DNA from: Arthrobacter mangrovi | GTDB taxonomy: Bacteria; Actinomycetota; Actinomycetes; Actinomycetales; Micrococcaceae | Length of the DNA: 64,000 bases | Reading direction: 5' to 3' | NCBI RefSeq assembly: GCF_026011795.1 | Contig: NZ_BRVS01000001.1 | Coordinates: 62,001 to 126,000, forward strand | Made by a program: the position numbers and the translations under genes | The notes under the pieces: model-generated | Told to the model about the DNA's origin: nothing | Database searches by the model: none | What the model saw: only the letters and a program-made list of their open reading frames with translations | Shown here: positions 27,218 to 35,439 of the stretch, in pieces | Layout: every line of letters begins with the position of its first letter | How positions within the stretch are numbered: position 1 is the stretch's first letter

Positions 27218-27730
27218 TCACCCCGACGCCGGGAGCGCCAGCGTCAGCAGCGCGCCCGCAATCATGAACGGCCCGAACGGGATGGCCGATTTCAGGCCTG
27301 CCCGCCGCAGCGCCATCATCGCGACCCCGTACAGTCCGCCGAGCAGGAACGCCGCGAACGTCCCCCACAGCAGCAGGATCCAGTCCACGTAGCCCAGGTA
27401 CAGCCCCAGCACGCCGGCCAGTTTGACGTCCCCGAAGCCCATCCCTGCCGGATACACGAACCGGACGGCAAAGTAGAAGAGCCACAGCAGCGCCCCGCCC
27501 GCCGCGAGCCCCCACAACCGGCCCGGCTCGCCGCCGGCGAGCGCCGCCGTGCCCAGCAGGACGCCGGCAACCGGGTAGGCCGGGAAGACGATCCGGTTGG
27601 GCAGCCGGTGGGTGCGCAGGTCTATCCAGCTCAGCCGCGCCCCGATGACCAGCAGGTAGGCTCCGGCGGCCAGCAGCGCGCCGAACGCGAGCGGGTATGC
27701 CGGCCACAGCCGCGCCAGTTCCAGGAGCAT
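27218..27730 (-). CDS. Stand-alone A24 prepilin peptidase (catalytic domain only)
   Basis: 170 residues, about six membrane segments. The two catalytic aspartates are visible: in LSWIDLRTHRLPN and in the GxGD motif GMGFGDVKLAG. The N-terminal methylation domain of classical PilD is absent, as in TadV-like or archaeal preflagellin peptidases. It cleaves class III signal peptides of pilins and pseudopilins. ATG 27730 follows TACGTT by 6 nt (leaderless); an upstream GTG at 27748 would overlap that -10. No pilus or Tad genes lie in this window, so substrates are encoded elsewhere. Confidence 0.88.
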   Translation of the reverse strand: MLLELARLWPAYPLAFGALLAAGAYLLVIGARLSWIDLRTHRLPNRIVFPAYPVAGVLLGTAALAGGEPGRLWGLAAGGALLWLFYFAVRFVYPAGMGFGDVKLAGVLGLYLGYVDWILLLWGTFAAFLLGGLYGVAMMALRRAGLKSAIPFGPFMIAGALLTLALPASG

Positions 27731-27736
27731 GGTCCC

Positions 27737-27742
27737 AACGTA
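27737..27742 (-). promoter_or_regulatory. Leaderless -10 element (TACGTT) of the prepilin peptidase gene
   Basis: TACGTT on the minus strand lies 6 nt before ATG 27730. Confidence 0.5.
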
Positions 27743-27776
27743 CTTCACCGCCGGCGCACAGCCGGGGGCGAAGACC

Positions 27777-27782
27777 TACACT
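27777..27782 (+). promoter_or_regulatory. Leaderless -10 element (TACACT)
   Basis: TACACT lies 6 nt before ATG 27789 of the hypothetical gene and only 35 bp from the divergent TACGTT element. Confidence 0.55.
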
Positions 27783-27788
27783 GTGGAT

Positions 27789-28553
27789 ATGGTCAGCCCG
27801 ACGGACGCCGAACGCTTCCGCTGCCTGTGCCGCTCCTCGCCCTGGCGCTGGCAGAGCCTGCGCTTCGAGTACCACGCCCTGCCCTCCGGTTCCGAAAGCC
27901 AGGACGCTTCGGCAGCGGCCGGCCTTCGCGCCTGGGCCCGGCGGCCGAACGCGCTGCGCGTCGAATCGATCGACGGCCTGCTGCTCTACAGCACCAAGGA
28001 CATCAACGATTCCAAGGACGACTTCTATGTCAGTGCCACCCGCCGCTCCTGGCTGCTGCCTCCGCAGCTGGTCCATCCCGTCTACACCAACGAGGGCCTG
28101 GTCCGCCGCCGCCCGGAGGCCGCCTACGGCGAACCCGTCTTCGGCAACGGCCGATGGTCGTCCATGCTGGACCCGGTGGAGCTGGCCGGCCCGGCGCCCG
28201 TGTCCTTCGAGACGCCGTATGCCAACGTAGCGGAACTGCTGAGCGTCGAGGAGGCTGAGCACGAGGGCCGCGGGGTGCTGGAGGCCATCCTCTCCCCGAA
28301 CCAGGGCTATCGCCCGTACGACGCCGGCCATCCGCTACTTGCGCCCGGCAGGACTTTGGTGCGGCTCGACCGCGAGACAGCCGTCTGCGTCTACAGCCTC
28401 GCCCTGGACGGGCCCGGCGCGGGCGCCGGCCACAGCCTGGCCATCCGAGGCGTCGACGAATACATGCTGGACGACCTGTTCGTCGAGGTGAGCATGAACC
28501 TCACCGATGTGCGCGCCCACATCCCCTGGCCGCTGCAGCCCGGGCCGCCCTGA
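27789..28553 (+). CDS. Hypothetical protein, unrecognised family
   Basis: 254 residues, soluble, no signal peptide. It begins MVSPTDAERFRCLCRSSPWRW; Trp/Arg-rich early strands are followed by VESIDGLLLYS, a Pro/Tyr-rich middle (LVHPVYTNEGLVRRRPEAAYG) and an acidic C-terminal part (GVDEYMLDDLFVEV). No catalytic motif was identified and the family is not recognised. ATG 27789 is set by the TACACT -10 6 nt upstream. It is divergent from the prepilin peptidase and closed by a strong terminator, so it is a single-gene unit. Confidence 0.75.
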   Translation: MVSPTDAERFRCLCRSSPWRWQSLRFEYHALPSGSESQDASAAAGLRAWARRPNALRVESIDGLLLYSTKDINDSKDDFYVSATRRSWLLPPQLVHPVYTNEGLVRRRPEAAYGEPVFGNGRWSSMLDPVELAGPAPVSFETPYANVAELLSVEEAEHEGRGVLEAILSPNQGYRPYDAGHPLLAPGRTLVRLDRETAVCVYSLALDGPGAGAGHSLAIRGVDEYMLDDLFVEVSMNLTDVRAHIPWPLQPGPP

Positions 28554-28633
28554 GCCCTCGAGGGTTCCCGGCGAGCACGGGAAACAGCGTGACGGCGGGA
28601 AAGCCGCAGGCACCGTAAGCCGCCCGAAGAAAA

Positions 28634-28676
28634 GCCCGGGCCCCGGCGTTTGGGGGCGATGCCGAGGCCCGGGTTC
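28634..28676. terminator. Hairpin terminator downstream of the hypothetical gene
   Basis: GCCCGGGCC (28634-28642) pairs with GGCCCGGG (28666-28673), with an inner GGC/GCC, followed by ttcttt. AAA on the other side makes it usable in both directions. In the 381-base gap 28554-28934 the only other signal seen is promoter 3. Confidence 0.85.
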
Positions 28677-28823
28677 TTTCATCGACGGCACCTTCCGGTG
28701 CCACCTGCGCGGTTGCCGGACATCCGTCCTGCCCGGCAGCCGCAGCTGCAGGTTCCCCAACCATGGCCCGGCCCTATTGGGAAAACCCTTGGCCGGTGAA
28801 CCGATAAAGGGTGATCCGCGCCA

Positions 28824-28900
28824 CCCCCCAACATTAGGGGGCGGGATGGGGCAAATTGGGGGTTGTTACTCGTATCACCAACCAGCACTATGGAACCAGC
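28824..28900 (+). promoter_or_regulatory. Ini-block promoter 3 (SARP regulator gene)
   Basis: CCCCC-AACATTA-GGGGG (28825-28841) has its centre 53 bp before CACTAT (28886-28891), followed by GGAACCAGC as in promoter 2. TTGTTA (28863-28868) is a -35 with a 17-bp spacer. Extra G-runs occur at 28848-28851 and 28858-28862. Confidence 0.6.
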
Positions 28901-28934
28901 ATTCGTTGGGGGTGCTTACTACGAGGGGGACGTC

Positions 28935-29903
28935 GTGGAGCAAATGTCAGTCGGGCATGCCATGCCCATTTCCGTCAAAATCATTGGCAACCTGCAGGTC
29001 CACCGGGGTGAAACGGTCTTGACCGCGGCCTCGCTGGGCGGCCCGAAGCCCAGGCAGATCTTCGAAATCCTGCTGCTGAACCTGGGCACGCCGGTGTCCA
29101 AGGACCGGCTCATCGATCTTCTCTGGGGCGGCCGCGCACCCGGCGAAGCGTTGGCCACCTTGGAAAGCTATGTCAGCGTGCTGCGGCGCAACCTGCAGCC
29201 GGGCTGCGCGAAGACCGGCCCGCTGCGGACCGCGAACGGCGGCTACGTGCTGGAGCAGTCGCTCGTGGACCTGGACCTGCACCGGTTCAACGCGCTGATG
29301 CTCCGCGCCGAGCACAGCACGCCCGCCGAGGCCTACCCGCTGCTGGTCGAGGCGCTGGCCCTGGCGACCGGGCCGCTGCTCAGCGACGAACTCGCACCGG
29401 AGTGGGCCGGAGAGGCGCGGGAAAACCATGCCGCCGATGTCACGGCCGTGCAGATCATGGCGGCGGAGGCCGCGCACGCCGCAGGCCAGGCCGACAAGGC
29501 CGTGCACTGGAGCCAGCAGGCCGTGGCGGCCGAGCCGCTGAACGAACGGGCCTGGTCCGCGCTGGTCAGCGGATACGAGGCGGCCGGCCGCTATTCCGAG
29601 GGCCTGCAGGCCTACGACAAGTGCCGCCGGCTGCTCGACCGCGACCTCGGCTGCACCCCGGGCCCCGGGCTCCGCGCCGCGCACGCCCGGCTGCTGCAGG
29701 CCACGGCGGCCTCCGACGGCGACCTGTCGGAAGTGCTCGAGGCGCTGCTGTATCTCAATGACCAGATGCACAGCCATACGCTGCAGCCGGCCGCCCGGGC
29801 GGCGGTTCCGGCCAAGTCCCGTTCATTCCCGGCAGGCGCCGGGCACGAACGGGCCGGCAGGGTCATCAGCACCTTCCTGAACCGCGCCCTGGCCACCGCC
29901 TAG
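28935..29903 (+). CDS. SARP/AfsR-type regulator (winged helix plus BTAD)
   Basis: 322 residues. The N-terminal OmpR-like winged helix runs about 14-100 (VKIIGNLQVHRGE, GPKPRQIFEILLLNLGTPVSKDRLIDLLWG, LESYVSVLRRNLQPG), and the bacterial transcriptional activation domain about 110-265 (DLHRFNALML, NERAWSALVSGYEAAGRYSEGLQAYDKCRRLLDRDLG). There is no ATPase part. SARPs activate operons by binding direct repeats overlapping -35. GTG 28935 has GAGGGGG 5 nt upstream; ATG 28944 or 28890 are alternatives. Its promoter has the same architecture as the Hsp70-like and IniB-like promoters, so it is probably a member of that regulon and perhaps its controller. Confidence 0.88.
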   Translation: MEQMSVGHAMPISVKIIGNLQVHRGETVLTAASLGGPKPRQIFEILLLNLGTPVSKDRLIDLLWGGRAPGEALATLESYVSVLRRNLQPGCAKTGPLRTANGGYVLEQSLVDLDLHRFNALMLRAEHSTPAEAYPLLVEALALATGPLLSDELAPEWAGEARENHAADVTAVQIMAAEAAHAAGQADKAVHWSQQAVAAEPLNERAWSALVSGYEAAGRYSEGLQAYDKCRRLLDRDLGCTPGPGLRAAHARLLQATAASDGDLSEVLEALLYLNDQMHSHTLQPAARAAVPAKSRSFPAGAGHERAGRVISTFLNRALATA

Positions 29904-29957
29904 GCGCAAGAGGTGCGCCGGCGCCGTCGTACTTGGCTAGCTGCATACGCGACCGGA

Positions 29958-29997
29958 CGCGCCGCCACAAGGCGTCATCGACCCTTGTGGCGGCGCG
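29958..29997 (+). terminator. Strong hairpin after the SARP gene
   Basis: Perfect 15-bp stem CGCGCCGCCACAAGG / CCTTGTGGCGGCGCG, loop of 10, 54 bases after the SARP stop. No U-run follows, but it separates the SARP unit from the two-component pair. Confidence 0.75.
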
Positions 29998-30085
29998 ACC
30001 CGCCATCCGCGGCTATGTACATCGGTTCAGCCATGGCGCATACTGCATTATGACCGTGTCGGGGGGCTTGGGTTGGGGACTTGCT

Positions 30086-30748
30086 ATGGCCGAAGGAATA
30101 CGGGATACGTCCCGAGTCGTGGTCGTTGACGACCATACGACATTTGCGGAACTGCTGTCGGATGCATTGGACCGGCAGGAGGATTTGGAGAATGCGGGCA
30201 CCGCCAGCGGCGTCCGGGAAGGCATCGCCCTGTGCCGGGCGGAACAGCCGGACGTGGTGGTCATGGACTACCACCTGCCGGACGGCAACGGGCTGGACGC
30301 GGCGCGTGAAATCCTGGCGGACCGTCCGGATACCAGGATCATCATGCTCACCGGCAATGCCGCCGCGGACATCCTGGCGCAGGCGGCAGGGTCGGGCATC
30401 TGCGGTTTCCTGCCGAAGGACGGATCGCTGACCACCTTGCTGGACACCCTGCGGCACGCCCGGAGCGGATCAATGGTGATCCATCCGTCGCTGCTCGCCA
30501 TGATCGGCAAGCAGACGGTGCCGGAGCAGCCTGACGCGCCGGCGTTGACCACGCGCGAACGGCAGGTCCTGACGCTGATGGCCCAGGGGCACGATGTGCG
30601 GGCCAATGCCAAGCACCTGGGCATCACGGAGAACACCTGCCGCGGCTACGTGAAGTCCATCCTTGCGAAGCTGGACGCGCACACGCAATTGGAAGCTGTC
30701 GCCGTCGCCGGCCGGCTGGGGCTGCTGGCCTCCGGCCACCATGAGTAG
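30086..30748 (+). CDS. NarL/LuxR-family response regulator
   Basis: 220 residues. Receiver domain: acidic pair VVVVDDHTTF, phospho-acceptor Asp61 in VVMDYHLPDG, switch Thr in MLTGNAA and Lys in FLPKDGS. The LuxR HTH at the C-terminus (LTTRERQVLTLMAQGHDVRANAKHLGI..., then KSILAKL) follows a short linker. ATG 30086 was chosen as the last start before the receiver; ATG 30050 (MTVSGG) is possible. The stop lies inside the kinase gene (8-base overlap including ATG), so the pair is coupled. It is probably activated by the adjacent kinase. Confidence 0.93.
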   Translation: MAEGIRDTSRVVVVDDHTTFAELLSDALDRQEDLENAGTASGVREGIALCRAEQPDVVVMDYHLPDGNGLDAAREILADRPDTRIIMLTGNAAADILAQAAGSGICGFLPKDGSLTTLLDTLRHARSGSMVIHPSLLAMIGKQTVPEQPDAPALTTRERQVLTLMAQGHDVRANAKHLGITENTCRGYVKSILAKLDAHTQLEAVAVAGRLGLLASGHHE

Positions 30749-32183
30749 CACGCTCGAGGTCCGAACACCCGAGCAGCGCGATCCGGAACCGGGCAGCAGA
30801 CCCGGCAACGGGACGCGCCGGCGTGCCCGGCGCGGGATGCCTGCCCGCCTCGCCGGTTTCGTCCGCCGGTCCGATCCTGCCGGGTTCGGCTCGGACCGCG
30901 CTGACCGTTCGGAGCTGCACAAGGCCATGCGGCGCTTCGCCATCAGCACCTTCGCAACGCTGCTGATCGTCGTCGTACCGGTGGTGTTCGGTGCCAGCGC
31001 GATCGCGCGGGAGCAGGCGCTGGACCACGCGATCCAGCGCACGCAGGGAACCGCGGACTTCGCCGTCGGCCCCTTCGTCACCGAACACCTGGTGCAGCGC
31101 CACCCGGAAGACCTGGCCTGGATGGACCGCCTGCTCGCTCCGCGGTTCGAACGCAACGCGATCATGCGGATCAAGATCTGGTCCAGTGACGGCACCATCC
31201 TCTATTCAGACCAGCATTCGCTGATCGGCCGGAACTTCGGGCTGCCGGAAGGCTCCGACCGGCTGCTGGCCGGGGGCCCGGGCTTCGCGCATTTCGAGGA
31301 ACAGAGCGAGTCCGAGAACCAGCTGGAGGCCGGTTCCGGCAAGCTCGTCGAGGTATACGTCGGCACGAACAGCGCCGCCGGGGAACCGATCATCTTCGAG
31401 ATCTACTACACGGCGCACGAGGTGGAAGCGGACCAGCGGGGCATGATGCTCGGCATCCTCCCGCCGATCCTTGGCGCGCTGGCCGTCCTGCAGCTGGTCC
31501 AGCTGGTGCCCGCCCTGCGCATGGCCCAGCGCCTGCAGCGGGACAACGCCACCAAGCGGGCCCTGCTGCAGCAGGCCATCGACGCCTCCGAAGTGGAGCG
31601 CCAGCGGCTCGCCCGCGACCTGCATGACGAGGTGATCCAGGACCTCTCCGGACTGGCCTACTCGCTCGAATCCTACGAGCTGCAGGACCGCCCGCCCGGC
31701 CGGGAGTTCCTGGGCCGCACGCGCATGCTGGTGCAGGACAACATCAGCACCCTGCGCGGCATCACCACCGAGCTCTACCCGCCGGACCTGGCGGCCCTCG
31801 GCCTGGCCGGAGCCCTGGAACGGCTCGGCGACCCGGTGCGCGCCCGCAACATGGCCTGGTCGCTGCGGCTCCACGGGGCGCCGGAGACCGACGAGCAGCA
31901 ATCCGCGCTGCTGTACCGGGCGGCCCGGGAGGCCGTCACGAACGCCGTCAAGCATGCTGGTGGTGCGAGCCTGGTCAGCGTTTCGCTCACGCGCACCGCC
32001 TCGGGGCACCTCGAGCTTGCGGTGTACGACGACGGCGAGGGGTTCGTGCCGGCCGCCGCCGAACGGGCGGGGCACTTCGGCCTGCAGATCCTGCAGGACA
32101 CGGTGCAGGCCGCCGGAGGAACGTTGTCGCTGCATTCGGCACCCGGACAGGGGACGGAGGTCCTGGTCAGGCTGCCCGCGTGA
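30741..32183 (+). CDS. NarL-type sensor histidine kinase
   Basis: 480 residues. A cytoplasmic Arg-rich N-terminus of about 65 residues, TM1 (about 66-88), an outer sensor domain of about 145 residues (IKIWSSDGTILYSDQH, a single-Cache/PAS-like strand pattern), TM2 (about 235-257), a HisKA_3 helix with His295 in RLARDLHDEVIQDLSG, and HATPase with N box AAREAVTNAVKHA, G1 YDDGEGF and G2 GHFGLQI. It phosphorylates the upstream regulator. The stimulus is unknown. Nearness to the SARP gene and the ini-type operon makes envelope stress a reasonable guess, not shown by sequence. Confidence 0.93.
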   Translation: MSSTLEVRTPEQRDPEPGSRPGNGTRRRARRGMPARLAGFVRRSDPAGFGSDRADRSELHKAMRRFAISTFATLLIVVVPVVFGASAIAREQALDHAIQRTQGTADFAVGPFVTEHLVQRHPEDLAWMDRLLAPRFERNAIMRIKIWSSDGTILYSDQHSLIGRNFGLPEGSDRLLAGGPGFAHFEEQSESENQLEAGSGKLVEVYVGTNSAAGEPIIFEIYYTAHEVEADQRGMMLGILPPILGALAVLQLVQLVPALRMAQRLQRDNATKRALLQQAIDASEVERQRLARDLHDEVIQDLSGLAYSLESYELQDRPPGREFLGRTRMLVQDNISTLRGITTELYPPDLAALGLAGALERLGDPVRARNMAWSLRLHGAPETDEQQSALLYRAAREAVTNAVKHAGGASLVSVSLTRTASGHLELAVYDDGEGFVPAAAERAGHFGLQILQDTVQAAGGTLSLHSAPGQGTEVLVRLPA

Positions 32184-32195
32184 TACACAAGGGAG

Positions 32196-32852
32196 ATGAC
32201 GCGACTGACCGAGCTGTGGCCGCTCTTCGGCCTGACCCTGGGGGCCGGCGACCTGACGTTGCGTCCGGTCGCCGATGACGACCTTCCGCCGCTGGTCGAT
32301 GCCGTCCTGAGCGGCATCCACGAGCCCGGCGAGTCGCCGTTTGCATTCCCGTGGACCGATGTCCCGCCCGAAGACCTGCCGCGCAACACCGCCATGCATG
32401 TCTGGCAGCTGCGCTCGAAAACCAGCCCGGGCAGCTGGTCGCTCCTGTTCGGCGTGTGGCGCCGCGGGGAATTCCTGGGCTGCCAGGAACTGCTCGCGTC
32501 GAGCTTCGCCGAGACCCGGACCGTCAGCACCGGCTCCTGGCTTAGGCGATCGGCACAGGGGCAAGGTGTCGGCACCGGGATGCGCGCCGCCGTCGTCGGT
32601 TATGCCTTCGACTACCTGGGCGCGGAAGTCGCGGAGAGCGAGGCGATGGACTTCAACAAGGCTTCCCTAGCCGTGTCCCGGTCGCTCGGCTACAAACCCA
32701 ACGGGGTCTGGCGCCATTCCGGCGGCCGCAGCCAGGTCACCAATATGCAGCGGATGCGCCTGGTGCCCGAGGACTTCCGGCGGCCGGAATGGACGCTCGA
32801 GGTTGCGGGCCACCCGGAGGCGGCCCGCTTCCTCGGCGTGCAGGCTGCCTAG
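32196..32852 (+). CDS. GNAT acetyltransferase (RimJ/RimL-like)
   Basis: 218 residues. The acetyl-CoA loop is degenerate but visible as [18 protein letters not shown]; the RimJ-like strands are [15 protein letters not shown] and the late [21 protein letters not shown] (N-A-S-x-x-V-x-x-x-L-G-Y-x-x-x-G). It acetylates an amine of a protein N-terminus or small molecule. AAGGGAG is almost touching ATG 32196. It sits 12 bases after the kinase stop, so it may be read through, and ends with a 4-base convergent overlap with phoH. Confidence 0.88.
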   Translation: MTRLTELWPLFGLTLGAGDLTLRPVADDDLPPLVDAVLSGIHEPGESPFAFPWTDVPPEDLPRNTAMHVWQLRSKTSPGSWSLLFGVWRRGEFLGCQELLASSFAETRTVSTGSWLRRSAQGQGVGTGMRAAVVGYAFDYLGAEVAESEAMDFNKASLAVSRSLGYKPNGVWRHSGGRSQVTNMQRMRLVPEDFRRPEWTLEVAGHPEAARFLGVQAA

Positions 32853-34273
32853 ATTTCCGCGCCCTCGAGCAGCTCGGTCACCAGCGCCGCGATCGGCGAG
32901 CGCTCGGACCGCGTCAGGGTGATGTGGCCGAAGAGCGGGTGGCCCTTGAGGGTCTCCACCACGGCGGCGATACCGTCGTGCCGTCCGACCCGCAGGTTGT
33001 CCCGCTGCGCGACGTCGTGGGTCAGCACGATCTTCGAGTTCTGGCCGATCCGGCTCATGACCGTCAGCAGGACGTTCTTCTCCAGGGACTGCGCCTCGTC
33101 GACGATCACGAACGCGTCGTGCAGGGAGCGGCCGCGGATGTGCGTGAGGGGCAGGACCTCGAGCATGCCCCGGTCCATCACTTCCTCGACCACCTCGGTG
33201 GAAACCAGCGCGCCCAGCGTGTCGAAGACGGCCTGCGCCCAGGGGTTCATCTTCTCCGACTCGGAGCCCGGGAGGTAGCCCAGCTCCTGGCCGCCCACGG
33301 CGTACAGCGGCCGGAAGACCACCACCTTGCGGTGCTCGCGGCGTTCCAGCACGGCTTCCAGGCCGGCGCAGAGGGCCAGCGCCGACTTGCCGGTACCGGC
33401 GCGGCCGCCCAGGGAAACGATGCCGACCTCCTGGTCCATCAGCAGGTCGATCGCCAGCCGCTGCTCGGCCGAGCGGCCGTGCAGCCCGAAGACGTCGCGG
33501 TCCCCCTTGACCAGGCGGACCTGCTTGTCGGCCCCGACGCGGCCCAGCGCGGAGCCGCTGTTGGACAGGAGGACCAGGCCGGTATTGCTCGGCATCTCGG
33601 CCGCCGCCGGGATGAAGACGGGCTCGTGGTTGTACAGCGCGTTGACGTCGTCCTCGAAGACCTCCAGCTCGGCGACGCCGGTCCAGCCCGAGTCCTTCAC
33701 CAGCTCATTTCGGTACTCGTCCGCCTGCAGCCCCATCGCAGAGGCCTTCACGCGCATCGGCAGGTCCTTGGAGACCACCGTGACGTTCTTGCCCTCGTCG
33801 GCGAGGTTCTTCGCCACAGCCAGGATCCGGCTGTCGTTGTCGCCGCCGCGGAAGCCCGCGGGCAGCACGTCCGGCGAAATGTGGTTCAGCTCCACCCGCA
33901 GCGATCCGCCCTCTTCCCCGAGAGGGATCGCGTGGTTCAGGCCGCCGTGCTCGACCCGCAGGTCGTCCAGCAGGCGCAGCGCCTTCCGGGCGAAGTAGCC
34001 AAGTTCCGGATCGTGCCGCTTGGCCTCCAGCTCGGTAATGACGACGACGGGCAGGATCACTTCGTGCTCCGCGAAACGTTTCAGGGCGAGCGGGTCGGAC
34101 AGCAGGACCGACGTATCGAGCACGAAGGACTGGGCCGTTGGCGCCGCCGGTTCCAAGCCGGGCTGCCCTTCCGGACCGGAAACAAGAGGACCGGCGGCAG
34201 CGGCGGAAACATCCGGTTCCTTCGCCGCGCGGCCGGTCCTGGCAGCTTGACTCGTCATTTCAAAGGTGGCCAC
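32849..34273 (-). CDS. PhoH2-type protein: PIN domain plus PhoH ATPase
   Basis: 474 residues. An N-terminal PIN nuclease domain ([36 protein letters not shown], acidic residues in place) is fused to a PhoH P-loop domain ([15 protein letters not shown] Walker [14 protein letters not shown] Walker B, then [10 protein letters not shown]). PhoH2 proteins are ATP-dependent RNA helicase/RNases. GTG 34273 has GGGAG 5 nt upstream; ATG 34258 is an alternative. The promoter probably lies near 34410-34440 (TTACAA/TATCGA on the minus strand), giving a leader of about 140 nt rich in hairpins. Confidence 0.93.
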   Translation of the reverse strand: MATFEMTSQAARTGRAAKEPDVSAAAAGPLVSGPEGQPGLEPAAPTAQSFVLDTSVLLSDPLALKRFAEHEVILPVVVITELEAKRHDPELGYFARKALRLLDDLRVEHGGLNHAIPLGEEGGSLRVELNHISPDVLPAGFRGGDNDSRILAVAKNLADEGKNVTVVSKDLPMRVKASAMGLQADEYRNELVKDSGWTGVAELEVFEDDVNALYNHEPVFIPAAAEMPSNTGLVLLSNSGSALGRVGADKQVRLVKGDRDVFGLHGRSAEQRLAIDLLMDQEVGIVSLGGRAGTGKSALALCAGLEAVLERREHRKVVVFRPLYAVGGQELGYLPGSESEKMNPWAQAVFDTLGALVSTEVVEEVMDRGMLEVLPLTHIRGRSLHDAFVIVDEAQSLEKNVLLTVMSRIGQNSKIVLTHDVAQRDNLRVGRHDGIAAVVETLKGHPLFGHITLTRSERSPIAALVTELLEGAEI

Positions 34274-34340
34274 ATTAACTCCCGTCCGGAGCGCAGTTGC
34301 TCCGAATCGTTCGGATTGGGGCGACTCGGCAAGGCCACCT

Positions 34341-34409
34341 GGCCGGTACCGGCCTCCCCCCATGCTTCTGCATGTGGCGACCTCCCGATCAATCGGCGGG
34401 GTTGCCGAT
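34341..34409 (-). promoter_or_regulatory. Structured 5' leader of the phoH-type gene
   Basis: Within the presumed leader are GGCCGGTACCGGCC (34341-34354, perfect palindrome), CATGC-TTCT-GCATG (34361-34374) and ATCGGC-N6-GCCGAT (34392-34409). They could fold into successive hairpins; no known riboswitch was recognised. Confidence 0.4.
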
Positions 34410-34494
34410 CGATACCCTCAAACTACGCCCTTGTAATTCGGCGGCACAATGCCCCCGGCGGGACGATTGGGTAAATTCCCTGTGAACGCCGGCG

Positions 34495-35256
34495 TCAGGC
34501 GCCGAAACGCCGCTGGCGGCTCGCGTAATCGCGCAGCGCGCGCAGGAAATCCAGTCGGCGGAAATCGGGCCAGAGCGCCTCGCAGAAGTAGTACTCGCTG
34601 TACGCGCTCTGCCACATCAGGAAGCCCGAGAGACGCTGCTCCCCCGAGGTCCGGATGACCAGATCGGGGTCCGGCAGCCCCCTCGTATAGAGATAGCGGG
34701 AGATGTCGTCGACCTCCAGGGTCTCTGCCACGGATTCGACGTCGCGGCCGGCCTTCCCGGCGGTCCGGAGCAGTTCCTTGACGGCGTCCACGATCTCCTG
34801 CCGGCCGCCGTAGCCGACGGCCACGTTCACGTGGACGCCCTGGACCTCGGCCGTCTGCTCCGCCAGCGCGCGCAGCTTGCCGGACAGGTACGCGGGCAGC
34901 GTCTCGAGCGCCCCCACCGGCCGCACCCGGACGTTCTTGCCCTCGCCCAGCCGGTCCAGCGTGTTGGCGATGATGCCCATCAGCTGGTCCAGCTCCTCGC
35001 TGGAGCGGTTCATGTTGTCGGTCGAGAGCATGTACAGCGTGACGACCTTGACGCCGAGCTCGTCGCACCAGCCAAGGAACTCGAGGATCTTGTCGGCCCC
35101 GGCCTGATGGCCCTCGCGGGTGGGGCTTCCCGCCAGCTTCGCCCACCGGCGGTTCCCGTCAACAACGACGCCGATGTGCCGGGGAATGCGGTCAGCGGCC
35201 AGGGAACGCTGCAGCCGGCGCTCGTACATGCGGTAGGCAACTGCGGGGAATCTCAA
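34495..35256 (-). CDS. uppS: Isoprenyl (undecaprenyl/decaprenyl) diphosphate synthase, cis type
   Basis: 253 residues. It condenses isopentenyl diphosphate in cis onto an allylic primer to make the lipid carrier for wall precursors. Motifs: IGVVVDGNRRWAK (catalytic Asp, phosphate loop), GHQAGADKI, LYMLSTDNMNRS, GYGGRQEIVDA and PDPDLVIRTSGEQRLSGFL ending the Mg/homoallylic site. TTG 35256 is preceded by GGGAG (5 nt); ATG 35229 is the alternative. Chain length (C50 or C55) cannot be read. It is divergent from the hemolysin III gene. Confidence 0.95.
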   Translation of the reverse strand: MRFPAVAYRMYERRLQRSLAADRIPRHIGVVVDGNRRWAKLAGSPTREGHQAGADKILEFLGWCDELGVKVVTLYMLSTDNMNRSSEELDQLMGIIANTLDRLGEGKNVRVRPVGALETLPAYLSGKLRALAEQTAEVQGVHVNVAVGYGGRQEIVDAVKELLRTAGKAGRDVESVAETLEVDDISRYLYTRGLPDPDLVIRTSGEQRLSGFLMWQSAYSEYYFCEALWPDFRRLDFLRALRDYASRQRRFGA

Positions 35257-35427
35257 ACCGCTCCCGCCTTTCCATTACCGCGATCGAGGACAGCCGCCGG
35301 ACAGCGGACACCGGGAAAGATTCTATCGCCTCGGCTCCGACGGAACGGACGCGGCCAACCCGCCGCCACCCATTCCCCCTTTATTCCGACTGTTTTCGGC
35401 CGGTAAGCCGGTGCCCTTCGGCGGCGG

Positions 35428-35433
35428 TAGAAT
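35428..35433 (+). promoter_or_regulatory. Leaderless -10 element (TAGAAT) of the hemolysin III gene
   Basis: TAGAAT, close to consensus, lies 6 nt before ATG 35440; no ribosome site is present. Confidence 0.6.
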
Positions 35434-35439
35434 CGGCCC

